A stretch of DNA of 64,000 nucleotides, from assembly GCA_946886565.1 (NCBI GenBank), contig CAMPIX010000003.1:62001-126000 (forward strand). Direction: 5' to 3'. Shown piece after piece: positions 1-9,558 of this stretch. Source of the stretch: an uncultured Altererythrobacter sp. (GTDB taxonomy: Bacteria > Pseudomonadota > Alphaproteobacteria > Sphingomonadales > Sphingomonadaceae). The position numbers were made by a program, and so were the translations under genes. The first letter of the stretch is position 1. Each line of letters starts with the position of its first letter. The notes beneath the pieces were generated by a model. It was not told where the DNA came from and ran no database searches. It saw only the letters and a program-made list of their open reading frames with translations.

Positions 1-1170
1 AAGGGCAACGTGGTCGATCCGCTGCTGCTGATCGACAAGTTCGGCGCCGACGCCCTGCGCTTCTTCATGGCGGCGATGGAAAGCCAGGGCCGCGACGTGA
101 AGATGGACGAGAGCCGGGTCGAGGGATATCGCAACTTCGCCACCAAGCTGTGGAACGCCGCCCGCTTCTGCCAAGCGAACGGCATCGGCGCGAGCGACAC
201 CCTGGCCGCGCCGCAGGCCACCAGCGCGGTCAACCGCTGGATCGTGGGCGAGGTGGTCGAAACCGTGGCCGCGCTCGACAAGGCGATGGCCGACCTGCGC
301 TTCGACGCCGCCGCGAACGCGATCTACCACTTCGTATGGGATACCTTCTGCGACTGGTATCTCGAGCTGATCAAGGGAACCCTCAATCCTCCCTCACCGG
401 GGGAGGGGGACCATGCGCAGCATGGTGGAGGGGCAGGTGCGCTTGCTCAAGACGGCGCAGGTTCGGAGCCGGGCAACGTGCCCCTCCACCCCGACGCTTC
501 GCGTCGCGGTCCCCCTCCCCGTGCCGGGGAGGATCTGGAAGAGACGAAGGCCGTCGCCGGCTGGGTGCTCGACCAGATCCTCGTCATGCTCCACCCGTTC
601 ATGCCGTTCATCACCGAGGAGCTGTGGCACGCGCAGGGTGAGCGGCCTTACGAGCTGATCGTGGCGAAATGGCCGGAACCCCGCGCCGAGATCGACGCTG
701 CGGCCAAAGCCGAGGTCGAGTGGCTGATCGAGCTGACCCGCAACCTGCGCGCGGCGAAGAACGAGCTCGGCCTCGCGCCAGGCGCCAAGCTCGAGGCGTG
801 GCTGGCCGAACCCTCGGAAACCGCGCGCAAGGTGCTTGCGGGCAACGCCGCCGCTCTCGAACGCGTCGCGCGGCTCTCGGCGGTCCATACCGAACCCGCG
901 CCCGGCGGCGCCGCGCTGCAGGTGGGCGCGGGGCGCGACGCGCTGGTGATCCCGCTCGAGGGCCTGATCGACATCGAGGCCGAGAAGGCTCGTCTCGCGA
1001 AGGCGCTCGCCGCTTCGGAGAAAGAGGCGAAAGCGCTGGAAGGACGGCTGTCGAACGCGAACTTCGTCAAGCGCGCCAAGCCCGAGGCGGTCGAGAAGGC
1101 CCGCGCCGACCACGCGCACCACGCAACGGAAGCCGAGCGTCTGAAGGCCGCGCTGGCGCGGCTGGGCTGA
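1..1170 (+). CDS. valS: Valine--tRNA ligase, C-terminal part (5' end outside window)
   Basis: Class I aminoacyl-tRNA synthetase that charges tRNA-Val in the cytoplasm. The window opens inside the gene: the first three codons read KGN, the end of the KMSKS signature loop, followed by [17 protein letters not shown], typical of ValRS just after that loop. The helical anticodon-binding region follows ([20 protein letters not shown] is characteristic), and codons about 315-385 form the Lys/Glu/Ala-rich C-terminal coiled coil of the family. Codons about 129-178 (Pro/Gly-rich, between ELIKGT and ETKAVAGW) are not part of the family fold. They are encoded by a 149-bp palindromic repeat at 386..534 that lies in frame. 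The frame stays open through it and conserved sequence resumes at once, so the gene looks functional rather than broken. The stop is 3 nt before a second repeat copy. Confidence 0.96.
   Translation, partial: KGNVVDPLLLIDKFGADALRFFMAAMESQGRDVKMDESRVEGYRNFATKLWNAARFCQANGIGASDTLAAPQATSAVNRWIVGEVVETVAALDKAMADLRFDAAANAIYHFVWDTFCDWYLELIKGTLNPPSPGEGDHAQHGGGAGALAQDGAGSEPGNVPLHPDASRRGPPPRAGEDLEETKAVAGWVLDQILVMLHPFMPFITEELWHAQGERPYELIVAKWPEPRAEIDAAAKAEVEWLIELTRNLRAAKNELGLAPGAKLEAWLAEPSETARKVLAGNAAALERVARLSAVHTEPAPGGAALQVGAGRDALVIPLEGLIDIEAEKARLAKALAASEKEAKALEGRLSNANFVKRAKPEAVEKARADHAHHATEAERLKAALARLG
386..534. repeat. 149-bp palindromic repeat, copy 1, inside valS
   Basis: Imperfect long palindrome beginning ATCCTCCC and ending GGGGAGGAT. 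Each arm carries its own small hairpin: ACCATG-cgcag-CATGGT at 410-426 and CGACGC-ttc-GCGTCG at 492-506. It has the same 149-bp length and the same end sequences as the copy at 1174..1322. It adds a Pro/Gly/His/Ala-rich stretch of about 50 residues to ValRS without a stop in the coding frame. Similar GC-rich palindromes are known to be dispersed between genes in sphingomonads. Placement inside an essential gene is the odd part. Confidence 0.85.
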
Positions 1171-1173
1171 AAA

Positions 1174-1322
1174 ATCCTCCCCCACCGGGGGAAGCGGACC
1201 AGCCGCAGGCTGGTGGAGGGGCAGGTGCCGCTGTTCAAGACCTTCGTGGTCGTGAGCAACCGCGCGTGTCCCTCCACCCCCGGCCTGCGGCCGGCGGTTC
1301 CCCTCCCCGTGCCGGGGAGGAT
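1174..1322. repeat. 149-bp palindromic repeat, copy 2, after valS
   Basis: Same ends and length as copy 1, starting 3 nt after the valS stop. The two arm hairpins are kept although the bases differ: ACCAGC-cgcag-GCTGGT at 1198-1214 and CGGCC-tgc-GGCCG at 1281-1293. These are paired changes relative to copy 1, so the structure is conserved rather than only the sequence. It may also act as the end of the valS transcript. The 154 bp from 1323 to queE hold only a short GC hairpin around a T-run (1407-1425); I see no gene there. Confidence 0.85.
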
Positions 1323-1476
1323 TTTCCTACATCGCGTGTTTGTGCAATGGGTCGGACATGACCGCTGATCGCGCCCTTCTCACAAGCCAGATACTCACCA
1401 GCGGAAGGGGCGAACTTTTTTGCCCCAGGACTGTGGTCCAAGCGGTCCATGTCTCAATGTATCATGAGGCGCATCG

Positions 1477-2211
1477 ATGCCGCTGACGCTCGCCACCCAG
1501 GCCCCCGGCGAGCCGGAGATCTTCGCCTCGCTCCAGGGCGAAGGGCCGAGCGCAGGGGTACCGGTAGCGTTCGTGCGCCTGTCGCGCTGCAACCTCGCCT
1601 GCGCGTGGTGCGACACCGCCTATACCTGGCACTTCGAGGGCGACGACCGCCCGCACCGCTCGGGCGTGATCTGGGATCGCAAGGCCAACCAAGTCGTGCT
1701 TTCCGAAGCGGAGGTCGCCCGGCGGATCGACGCGCTCGGCCAGAACCGCCTCGTCGTCACCGGCGGCGAACCGTTGCTGCAAGCGGGTCCGCTGGCGAAG
1801 CTGCTCGCGCTGCTGCCCGACATGACGGTCGAGATCGAGACCAACGGCACCGTCGCCGCCCCGCCCCGGCTCGACGTGCGGATCGACCAGTACAACGTCA
1901 GCCCCAAGCTGGCGCACAGCGGCAATCCGGCAGAACTCGCGCTCCTCCCCGAGCGGCTCGACGCCTATGCGACCGATCCGCGTGCCTTCTTCAAGTTCGT
2001 GATCGCCGAACCGGGCGACGTGGACGAAGTGCTCGCGCTGAAGCAACGCTACCGCTTCAGGCCCGGCCACGTATTCCTGATGCCCGAAGGGACCGACAGC
2101 GCGATCTTGCGGAAACGCGAGGAATGGCTCGCCCCGCTATGCCTCGAGCACGGCTTCCGCATGAGCGACCGGCTGCACATTCATCTCTACGGCGATACGC
2201 GGGGAACGTGA
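1477..2211 (+). CDS. queE: 7-carboxy-7-deazaguanine synthase QueE (radical SAM)
   Basis: Converts 6-carboxytetrahydropterin to 7-carboxy-7-deazaguanine in queuosine and preQ0 synthesis. The 244-residue protein has EIFASLQGEG near the N-terminus (typical of QueE, where it precedes the cluster loop), then the CX3CX2C radical-SAM motif in SRCNLACAWCDTAYTW at about residues 37-52. The SAM-binding VVTGGEPLLQ follows at about residue 91. The ATG at 1477 gives the usual N-terminus; the longer open frame starting at 1449 is in another frame and is a shadow. No other queuosine genes are adjacent, so it appears to be a single-gene unit. Confidence 0.95.
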   Translation: MPLTLATQAPGEPEIFASLQGEGPSAGVPVAFVRLSRCNLACAWCDTAYTWHFEGDDRPHRSGVIWDRKANQVVLSEAEVARRIDALGQNRLVVTGGEPLLQAGPLAKLLALLPDMTVEIETNGTVAAPPRLDVRIDQYNVSPKLAHSGNPAELALLPERLDAYATDPRAFFKFVIAEPGDVDEVLALKQRYRFRPGHVFLMPEGTDSAILRKREEWLAPLCLEHGFRMSDRLHIHLYGDTRGT

Positions 2212-2230
2212 GGCGCTCAGGGTGGACCCT

Positions 2231-3976
2231 CTACCGGCCCTGCGAGCGCCAGCGGCGCACGACGCGCTGCACCGCCTCCTCCTCGCCGCCGCCTTCGCTC
2301 CACAGCTCGACGAAGCTCGGGTCTTCCGAGGCCGGGCGGCTGGCTTCCTCGAGCGTGTCGAAGCTGACCCGGATCGGGATCGCCACACCCTCGCCGCAGA
2401 TGATGCACTCGCGGTTGCGCAGCGCGGGGATCGAATCGAGGAACCCGCGCGCGCCTTCGGGCATGGCCGCCTTCACGAACGCCTGGTCGCGCTCGTTGTT
2501 GAGCCGCATCGAGATGATCGTGCCGCATTGCGACAGCACGCCTTCGGCAAGGTCCGAGGGGCGCTGGGTGATGAGGCCGAGGCTGATCCCGTACTTGCGC
2601 CCTTCCTTGGCGATGCGGCTGAGGATCATGCCGACCGAGGAGCCGTCGGCGTTCGCCTCGTTGGGCACATACCGGTGCGCTTCCTCGCACACGAGCAGGA
2701 TCGGCCGGGTCTTCTCCTCGCGACCCCAGATCGCGAAGTCGAACACCAGCCGGCTCAGCACGGCGACCACCGTGCTGGTGATGTCCGACGGCACGCCCGA
2801 GACGTCGATGATCGAGATCGGCCTGCCCTCGCCCGGCATGCGGAAGACCTTGGCGATGAACTCCGCCATCGTGTCGCCCACCAGCATCCCCGAGAACATG
2901 AACTGGTAGCGCGGATCGCCCTTGAGCTCGTCGAGCTTGTTCTTGATCCGCATGTAGGGGGCGGACGAAGTCGCCTTGTCGAGCTTGCCCATCTCGTTCT
3001 GGATCTCGTTCGAGAGGTCCGAGAGCAGGTAGGGGATCGGCGAATCGACGGTGATCTTGCCCATCGTCTCGGCCAGCCGGCTCTTCGAGCGCGCGCGGAG
3101 CAGGCACTTGGCGAGGATGTCCATGTCCACCTGCCGCTCGTTGCCGTTCGAGGTCAGCAGCACCTCGCAGTGTTCCTCGAAGTTCATCAGCCAGTAGGGC
3201 AGCTGGAGGTTGGAGACGTCGAGGATCAGGCCCGTCTGGCGGAACGCCGCAGCGTATTCGCCGTGCGGGTCGATCATGACGATGTGCCCTTCCGGCGCAG
3301 CATCGCAGATGCGGTGGAGGATCAGCGCCGCGCTGGTCGACTTGCCGGTGCCGGTCGAGCCGAGCAGTGCGAAGTGCTTGCCGAGCATCGCATCAATATA
3401 GAGCCCGGCGCGGATGTCGCGCGTGGGATAGACGGTGCCGATCGGGATGCTGGCGCGCCCGTCGCTGGCGTAGATGTGGCGCAGGTCGGGGGTGGTTGCG
3501 GGATAGATCTTGGCGCCCGGCACCGGATAGCGGGTGACGCCGCGGCGGAACCCGTGGATGCGTCCGGTCAGCTTCTCCTCGGTCCCTTCGCCGAGGAAGT
3601 CGATATCGGCGATGATCCCACCGCCCGCCCGGCGGTCCTGCCGCTGGTTGCGCACGCTGGCGAGCAGCCACGAATTGCCGACGCGGATCTTGATCTGGCT
3701 GCCGACCTGACCGGCGAGCGCGATCGAGGGGTCCTCGTCCGCCATGCACTGGTTGAGCCGCTGCACGTCGAGCGCGATCTGCGAGCCCGAACCGGCGACT
3801 TCCAGCACCACGCCGATGGGTTGGGAAGCGTTGTCGACATTGGCGGCGCGGCCGGGTGCGGGCGCCGCAGCGGCCGGGCGGCGCGCGACGGCTGCGGGCG
3901 GAGCCTCGTCGCAGCCGGCTGCGTCAGGCTCGGCCGGCGCGCGCCGTCCGAGATTCCCGTGGCCCATGTCGGTCAT
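2231..3976 (-). CDS. HerA-like DUF87 ATPase
   Basis: Predicted hexameric FtsK/HerA-class ATPase of the DUF87 family. The 581-residue protein has a Pro/Ala-rich N-terminal tail (about residues 1-50), a HAS-barrel-like domain, a Walker A motif GSTGTGKST at about 206-214, a Walker B-like ILLVCEEAHR in the middle, and the conserved arginine-rich segment ILSRIAKEGRKYGISLGLIT. Archaeal HerA acts with the NurA nuclease in DNA end processing. No NurA gene is nearby here, as is usual for the bacterial relatives, so the DNA substrate and partner are unknown. It converges on queE with a gap of about 20 bp. Confidence 0.88.
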   Translation of the reverse strand: MTDMGHGNLGRRAPAEPDAAGCDEAPPAAVARRPAAAAPAPGRAANVDNASQPIGVVLEVAGSGSQIALDVQRLNQCMADEDPSIALAGQVGSQIKIRVGNSWLLASVRNQRQDRRAGGGIIADIDFLGEGTEEKLTGRIHGFRRGVTRYPVPGAKIYPATTPDLRHIYASDGRASIPIGTVYPTRDIRAGLYIDAMLGKHFALLGSTGTGKSTSAALILHRICDAAPEGHIVMIDPHGEYAAAFRQTGLILDVSNLQLPYWLMNFEEHCEVLLTSNGNERQVDMDILAKCLLRARSKSRLAETMGKITVDSPIPYLLSDLSNEIQNEMGKLDKATSSAPYMRIKNKLDELKGDPRYQFMFSGMLVGDTMAEFIAKVFRMPGEGRPISIIDVSGVPSDITSTVVAVLSRLVFDFAIWGREEKTRPILLVCEEAHRYVPNEANADGSSVGMILSRIAKEGRKYGISLGLITQRPSDLAEGVLSQCGTIISMRLNNERDQAFVKAAMPEGARGFLDSIPALRNRECIICGEGVAIPIRVSFDTLEEASRPASEDPSFVELWSEGGGEEEAVQRVVRRWRSQGR

Positions 3977-4061
3977 GAAACGGTCTGTCCTTCGCTTAAC
4001 CCCGGCGCGGGCGTAGCGCGGGCGAGGTTAAGATCGGGTCAACACCGGATCGCGCCGGGGA

Positions 4062-4810
4062 TCAGATCAGTGCGAACAGGCGACCCGCCACCCAGCCCAT
4101 TCCGACCGACAGCGACACTGCGAGGAGGCCGTAGAACAGCGATTGCCGTTCGGAGAAGACCTCGACGAAGCGTTCGAAGCCGACCTTGCGGACCTCGACC
4201 TCGGCGATCGCCGAGGCGATCACGCGGCCGCGGGTGATGGCGAAGGTCTCCGCTGTGTAGGTGCCGGTCTGCACGCTCGACGGCAGCGATATGCGCGCCT
4301 GATAGAGCACCTGCTCGCTGATCTCCACGCCGCCCGGAATCTGCTTGTAAAGCCCCTGACGCTGCCGCAAGTCGACGAGCCCGGCCTTGAACTTGGCCTG
4401 TTCTTCCGGATCGATCGTGCCGGTTGGCGAAAGCTGGAGATAGTCCAGCCCGAGCTCGTAGATCGCCGCGGTCCGCTCGTCGACGATCTCGGCGATCGGG
4501 CGCGAGGATGCGACCGCGAAGAACGAAGGAGCGGACTGGAAGGCGGTGCTTTCCGCGTTGACCCAGATGCCGCCCACGCGCGCCTTCTCGCGCACCGCGA
4601 TCGGTTCGGTCGGGCCCTTGAGCACGACGACGATGTCGTAATCGCGGCCCGCCCGCGCGCCGGAGGGATCGAGGATCGCGCCGAACAGCAGCAACTCGGT
4701 GCCGGTGAAGCCCTGCTGCACCTGGATGTCGTCCTGCGAGACCGAGGGCACCAGGATCGGGTCCCGCTGCGCCGACAGCATCAGCAGCGCGAACAACAGA
4801 AACAGCCGCT

Positions 4811-4814
<4 letters not shown>
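4062..4814 (-). CDS. TIGR02186 family membrane-anchored protein
   Basis: A 250-residue protein with an N-terminal signal segment (VKRLFLLFALLMLSA), a predicted periplasmic beta-rich domain, and a C-terminal transmembrane helix (LFYGLLAVSLSVGMGWVAG). It matches the TIGR02186 group, whose members typically sit beside a TauE/SafE exporter. That pairing is seen here: its GTG start at 4814 overlaps the TGA of the exporter gene in a GTGA tetranucleotide, so the two are probably translationally coupled. The longer reading frame upstream is antisense-like filler and is not used. The biochemical function is not established; it is presumably an accessory subunit of the exporter. Confidence 0.85.
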
Positions 4815-5731
<917 letters not shown>

Positions 5732-5771
5732 GCACTAACCGAGCGCGGCGGCGGTTGAAAGCGGGCGGGCG

Positions 5772-6860
5772 TCAGAATCCGGTCGATAGCGTCACCGCGA
5801 CGCCGGTGCCGGGTGCAGCTTCGCCCGCGACGCGCACCCGGTAATCGAGCGCCAGCCGAACAGGCGCTATGCCGAGATCGAGATGGACCGCCGCGCTGGG
5901 ACCGACATCGAGCCGCGCGGCGCCTTTCTGCGCCCCGCCCCAGACGCCCGCGCCGGCGCGCACCGCACCGCCTGCGATCCGCGCAACCTCGCGATCGATA
6001 CGCGCCTGACCATCCACGAAAGCCGTCGCGAACGTGCCGCCGACATAGCCTGCCTGAACATATGCCTCGCCACGCAATCGGAAAGGCAGAGCCAATGGAG
6101 GCAGTTCGGTGACCGCGAAGGCCGCCGGACGGAATTCAACCCCACCCGTGCCGGCTCGCGTCGCGCGCATTTCAGCGTATATCGATACCGGCACGCGCGG
6201 TATCGGCCTGGCCGCGATACCTGCCGCCACCTCGCTCTCCTTGACCGCCGCGAGCGCTTGGGTGGCCCGCCCATAGACCGTCGGCCGATGGCTGCTGCCC
6301 GGCGCGAGACGATAGCGCACCACAGCCCCCGCCTGGCTCGACCCGTAGGCCGCAGGCCGAACGCCTGCCACCGCTTCGCCGGACGAGTCGGGGCGCAGCA
6401 GCACCCAGGAATCAAGCGACCAGCGCTCCGGCCGTGCGGCCATGGTCGTCCCGTCCCGGTGCTCCGGTTCGGCTCGCGCCGTGGGGATGCCGCTTAAAGC
6501 CGGTAGCGGGGCCTCCGCGACGAACGGCTGCGTGGGTCGAGCTGCCTTGACCTCGGCGACCTCGATCGGCCGCACCCTCGCGACTGCAAGGCGCCTCTCA
6601 AACGCGGGCAGCGCTTCCGGCGATGAGAGAGCGGCAGCGGAGTACCGGGACCCGCGCACGGCCGCAACCTCGAATGACCGCTGCGGCTGTTCTGCGACTG
6701 CATCGCCCCCGGCCACCAGCGAAACCGAAGCACCGAGCGCTTCGGCGACCGGCGGAAACGGCGATTCCCAGACCATCACGCGCGCGCCGATCCACAGCAC
6801 CAGCAGCGTCGCCAGAACGACCAGCGGCTGGCCGCGGCGCTTCTCCGCCAGTCCGATCAC
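5772..6860 (-). CDS. NfrA-like C-terminal domain protein, putative exopolysaccharide/outer-membrane partner
   Basis: A 362-residue protein with one N-terminal transmembrane segment (VVLATLLVLWIGARVMVW), a long low-complexity Ala/Pro/Glu linker, and a C-terminal beta-rich region of about 110 residues. That region ends in Phe and contains GAGVWGGAQKGAARLDVGPS and DYRVRVAGEAAPGTGVA, which resemble the NfrA C-terminal domain (N4 phage adsorption protein A). The GTG start overlaps the stop of the upstream glycosyltransferase (GTGA), the same order as nfrB-nfrA systems. It lacks the long TPR region of E. coli NfrA, so it is a shortened form. Placement in the NfrA family is inference from motif resemblance. 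Confidence 0.7.
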   Translation of the reverse strand: MIGLAEKRRGQPLVVLATLLVLWIGARVMVWESPFPPVAEALGASVSLVAGGDAVAEQPQRSFEVAAVRGSRYSAAALSSPEALPAFERRLAVARVRPIEVAEVKAARPTQPFVAEAPLPALSGIPTARAEPEHRDGTTMAARPERWSLDSWVLLRPDSSGEAVAGVRPAAYGSSQAGAVVRYRLAPGSSHRPTVYGRATQALAAVKESEVAAGIAARPIPRVPVSIYAEMRATRAGTGGVEFRPAAFAVTELPPLALPFRLRGEAYVQAGYVGGTFATAFVDGQARIDREVARIAGGAVRAGAGVWGGAQKGAARLDVGPSAAVHLDLGIAPVRLALDYRVRVAGEAAPGTGVAVTLSTGF

Positions 6861-8257
6861 GCGATGGCTTGCCGTATCGCCAGCGCCGGATGGGCATGGT
6901 GCTCCGTCTTGTCCCATTGCGGCGTCGCGCCCCGCAGGCTGCGGACGTAGCCGAACAGCGCCCGCCGCCCCGCCATGATCGCCACGATGTTCGTGACCGG
7001 TATCCGCAGCACCGCTCGCATGCCCTCGACCATGCCGTACTCGCGCGCGGTGAAGCCGAAGCGCATGGCGCAGCGCCAGGCGAAGCTCGCGAAATTGGCG
7101 AGCAGGATGAACGTGAGAAGGGGGCTCAGCTCCGCCGAGTGCACGATCCCGGCGAGGCTCGCGAGCCAGCCCACCCCGGCGACAAGCAGCACCGCGTAAG
7201 CGACTGCGAGCACCAGCGCGGTCAACGGTCCGCGGCGGTCGCGTAATCGCATCCATATCTCCGCCGGGGAGCGATGCCAGCCGAGCCGATCCCACCCCTG
7301 GAAGGCGATCCCGAACACCCAGCGAGTTTTCTGGCGCACCGCATGGTCGAGCCGATCGGGAAAATAGGCGCGTGTCGCAATCAGCCGTCCGTCGGGGGCG
7401 CGGCGGCGCACGAACCGCGTGCGCCCGCCCATCTCGGCGACGCCAAGGCCGAGCTCGTAATCTTCTGTCAGACATTCGGCGGCGAACGGCGCGTTTCCGC
7501 CGCGCGACGCGGCGAGCCCGGCGAGCGCTCCGCGCGCGATACCGCACCCGACGCCGGCCATCGGAATCCCGGCGCCGAGCGCATCACGGACCACCAGCGC
7601 CTTGCCATGCGCCTCCGCGAATTCCTCGAGATAGTGGCTGCCGATCCAGCGGGAGTGGACTTGTGGCAGTGGCAGGACGGGTAGTTGCACCAGATCGGCG
7701 CCCTGCAGTGAAGCACGGATCAGGGAAAGCGCCGCCGGATCAACCATGTCCTCGGCATCGTGGAGTACCGCCGCTGCCACCCGCACCGTGCCCCGAGCCT
7801 CGTCGGCTTCGAGCGCGTGATAAAGGCGGTTGAGGCAATCGGCCTTGGTCGTCGGACCTTGAGCCCCATGAACCACCAGCCTCACCCGTGCGTCGCCGCA
7901 CGCGGCGGCCGCGACGGCCTCGATCGTCGCCGGATCGTTACAGTAACATCCGACATAGACCCGTAGCGCCGGATCGGGCCACACGTGCAGCATGTGTCGC
8001 AGGGTGGCGCCGATCACGGCATCCTCCTGCCAGGCGGGAAGGAATACCGCGATCGTAGCCCCGTCGCCGGGCGGTTCGGCATTTGCGGGCTCGAACGTCG
8101 CAGTTCCCGCCCGCCCGGTCAGACGCAGCCAGAACCATGCGAGATCGACCGCCAGTTCGTCGAGCGCGCCGATCAGAAAGAACACGCCCGCGAACAGCAG
8201 CAGTTCGCGCTCGACGAGCACGAGCCACTCTATCGGCGAAAATCCCCCCGATATCAT
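6857..8257 (-). CDS. NfrB-like membrane glycosyltransferase family 2
   Basis: Inner-membrane GT2 glycosyltransferase of the NfrB/BcsA type, 466 residues. The N-terminal hydrophobic segments are followed by a GT-A fold with the processive-synthase signature: an acidic HDAEDMVDP (DxD equivalent), TEDYELGL (catalytic acid) and QKTRWVFG (QxxRW). Three or four C-terminal membrane helices follow. The ATG at 8257 is preceded by GGGGGAAG at good spacing; longer N-terminal extensions are unsupported. It is coupled to the downstream NfrA-like gene. The MshEN domain found at the end of E. coli NfrB is absent. It likely makes or exports a surface polysaccharide; the sugar is unknown. Confidence 0.85.
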   Translation of the reverse strand: MISGGFSPIEWLVLVERELLLFAGVFFLIGALDELAVDLAWFWLRLTGRAGTATFEPANAEPPGDGATIAVFLPAWQEDAVIGATLRHMLHVWPDPALRVYVGCYCNDPATIEAVAAAACGDARVRLVVHGAQGPTTKADCLNRLYHALEADEARGTVRVAAAVLHDAEDMVDPAALSLIRASLQGADLVQLPVLPLPQVHSRWIGSHYLEEFAEAHGKALVVRDALGAGIPMAGVGCGIARGALAGLAASRGGNAPFAAECLTEDYELGLGVAEMGGRTRFVRRRAPDGRLIATRAYFPDRLDHAVRQKTRWVFGIAFQGWDRLGWHRSPAEIWMRLRDRRGPLTALVLAVAYAVLLVAGVGWLASLAGIVHSAELSPLLTFILLANFASFAWRCAMRFGFTAREYGMVEGMRAVLRIPVTNIVAIMAGRRALFGYVRSLRGATPQWDKTEHHAHPALAIRQAIA

Positions 8258-8336
8258 TCGCTTCCCCCTGGCGGCGTTCCTATCGAAGGGCTGCAAGCCT
8301 TGCAACGCGCAAAGAAATCGGAAAGGGAGCGGCGCA

Positions 8337-9545
8337 ATGGCCAAAGCTCCTCAACCCATTCGCTCGCTTTTCGCGCCGGTCCGCGCGCTGTTCGTCGGCG
8401 ACGCCTCGGCCGGCGTCCTTCTGATTCTGGTCGCGGCCGCGGCCATGATCCTGGCGAACTCTGCCTTTGCACACGAATATCACGCGCTGTTCCACGGCAG
8501 ACTGAGCTTCACCCCGATCGCCAAGCTCGACACGCTGCACCTGTGGGTCAACGACGCGCTGATGGCCGCGTTCTTCTTCGTCGTCGGGCTCGAGGTGAAG
8601 CGCGAATGGATCGAAGGTCAGCTCAGCAGCGCCGAGCAACGCCGTCTGCCGGTTCTGGCAGCCGCCGCCGGGATGCTGGTGCCGGCGGTGGTCTATCTGT
8701 TCTTCGTGCAAGGAGAGCCTGGCCTGACGCGCGGCTGGGCCATTCCTGCGGCGACCGACATCGCCTTCGCGATGGGCGTCCTGGGACTGCTCGGCAATCG
8801 CGTACCCGGATCGCTCCGGCTATTCCTGCTCACGGTTGCGATCGTCGACGATATCGGGGCGGTGCTGATCATCGCGGTCGCCTATACCGCGGGCATCGAG
8901 TTCGTCTGGCTGACCGGCGCGATCGTGGTGCTCGGTCTGATGTTCGCTCTCAACCGCATGCGCGTGAAGACGGTGGTCCCGTTCCTCCTGCTTGCACTGG
9001 TGCTGTGGTACTTCGTGCTCAATTCGGGCGTCCACGCGACGATCGCGGGGGTCGCCGCCGCCTTGGCCATCCCGATGGTGGGCAAGGACGACAACACCAT
9101 GCTCGAAAAACTCGAGCACCGGCTCGCGCCGTGGAGCGCCTACTTGGTCGTGCCGGTGTTCGGCTTCGCCAATGCAGGCGTCGATCTGTCCGATCTCGGC
9201 CTCGAAGGCGTGTTCGCTCCGCTTCCGCTGGCGATCGCTGCCGGACTGTTCGTGGGCAAGCAGACTGGCATCTTCGCCGCCATATTCGCGGCGGACCGGC
9301 TGGGTTTCGCGCCGCGCCCCTATGGCGCCAGCTGGACCGAAATCTGGGGCGTGTCGATGCTGTGCGGAATCGGCTTCACCATGTCGCTGTTCATCGGCGA
9401 ATTAGCGTTCCCGGGCAGTCGCCTGCTGATCGACGAGGCCAAAATCGGCACTTTGCTGGGCTCGTTGATCTCCGCGGTCGTCGGGTTCACGATCCTGCGC
9501 ATGACAACCGCCCATCCGGGCGACAATCACGGCCTTGCGAAGTAG
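8337..9545 (+). CDS. nhaA: Na+/H+ antiporter NhaA
   Basis: Inner-membrane electrogenic sodium/proton antiporter for pH and salt homeostasis, 402 residues, the usual length. It shows the NhaA hallmarks: FFFVVGLEVKREW, AIPAATDIAFAMGVL (the unwound-helix region with the conserved Asp of ATDIAF), and IVDDIGAVLIIA, whose adjacent Asp pair is the ion-binding site. About twelve hydrophobic segments are visible. The start at 8337 follows AAAGGGAG. It is divergent from the glycosyltransferase gene, leaving only 79 bp for both promoters. It fits a marine or salt-exposed habitat, which is inference. Confidence 0.97.
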   Translation: MAKAPQPIRSLFAPVRALFVGDASAGVLLILVAAAAMILANSAFAHEYHALFHGRLSFTPIAKLDTLHLWVNDALMAAFFFVVGLEVKREWIEGQLSSAEQRRLPVLAAAAGMLVPAVVYLFFVQGEPGLTRGWAIPAATDIAFAMGVLGLLGNRVPGSLRLFLLTVAIVDDIGAVLIIAVAYTAGIEFVWLTGAIVVLGLMFALNRMRVKTVVPFLLLALVLWYFVLNSGVHATIAGVAAALAIPMVGKDDNTMLEKLEHRLAPWSAYLVVPVFGFANAGVDLSDLGLEGVFAPLPLAIAAGLFVGKQTGIFAAIFAADRLGFAPRPYGASWTEIWGVSMLCGIGFTMSLFIGELAFPGSRLLIDEAKIGTLLGSLISAVVGFTILRMTTAHPGDNHGLAK

Positions 9546-9558
9546 GCCCGGTGCCGCT

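Noticed and set aside
1407..1425. Hairpin upstream of queE as a preQ1 riboswitch
   Set aside because: The loop and downstream sequence do not show the preQ1 pseudoknot pattern; only a GC stem around a T-run is seen.
2222..4237. 671-codon plus-strand open frame over the HerA-like gene
   Set aside because: It is a GC-skew shadow: Asp/His/Arg-rich, no recognisable domain, wholly antisense to a gene with clear Walker motifs.
5772..7547. 591-codon minus-strand frame
   Set aside because: The first about 230 codons are a shadow of the glycosyltransferase gene; the GTG overlapping its stop is the sensible start.
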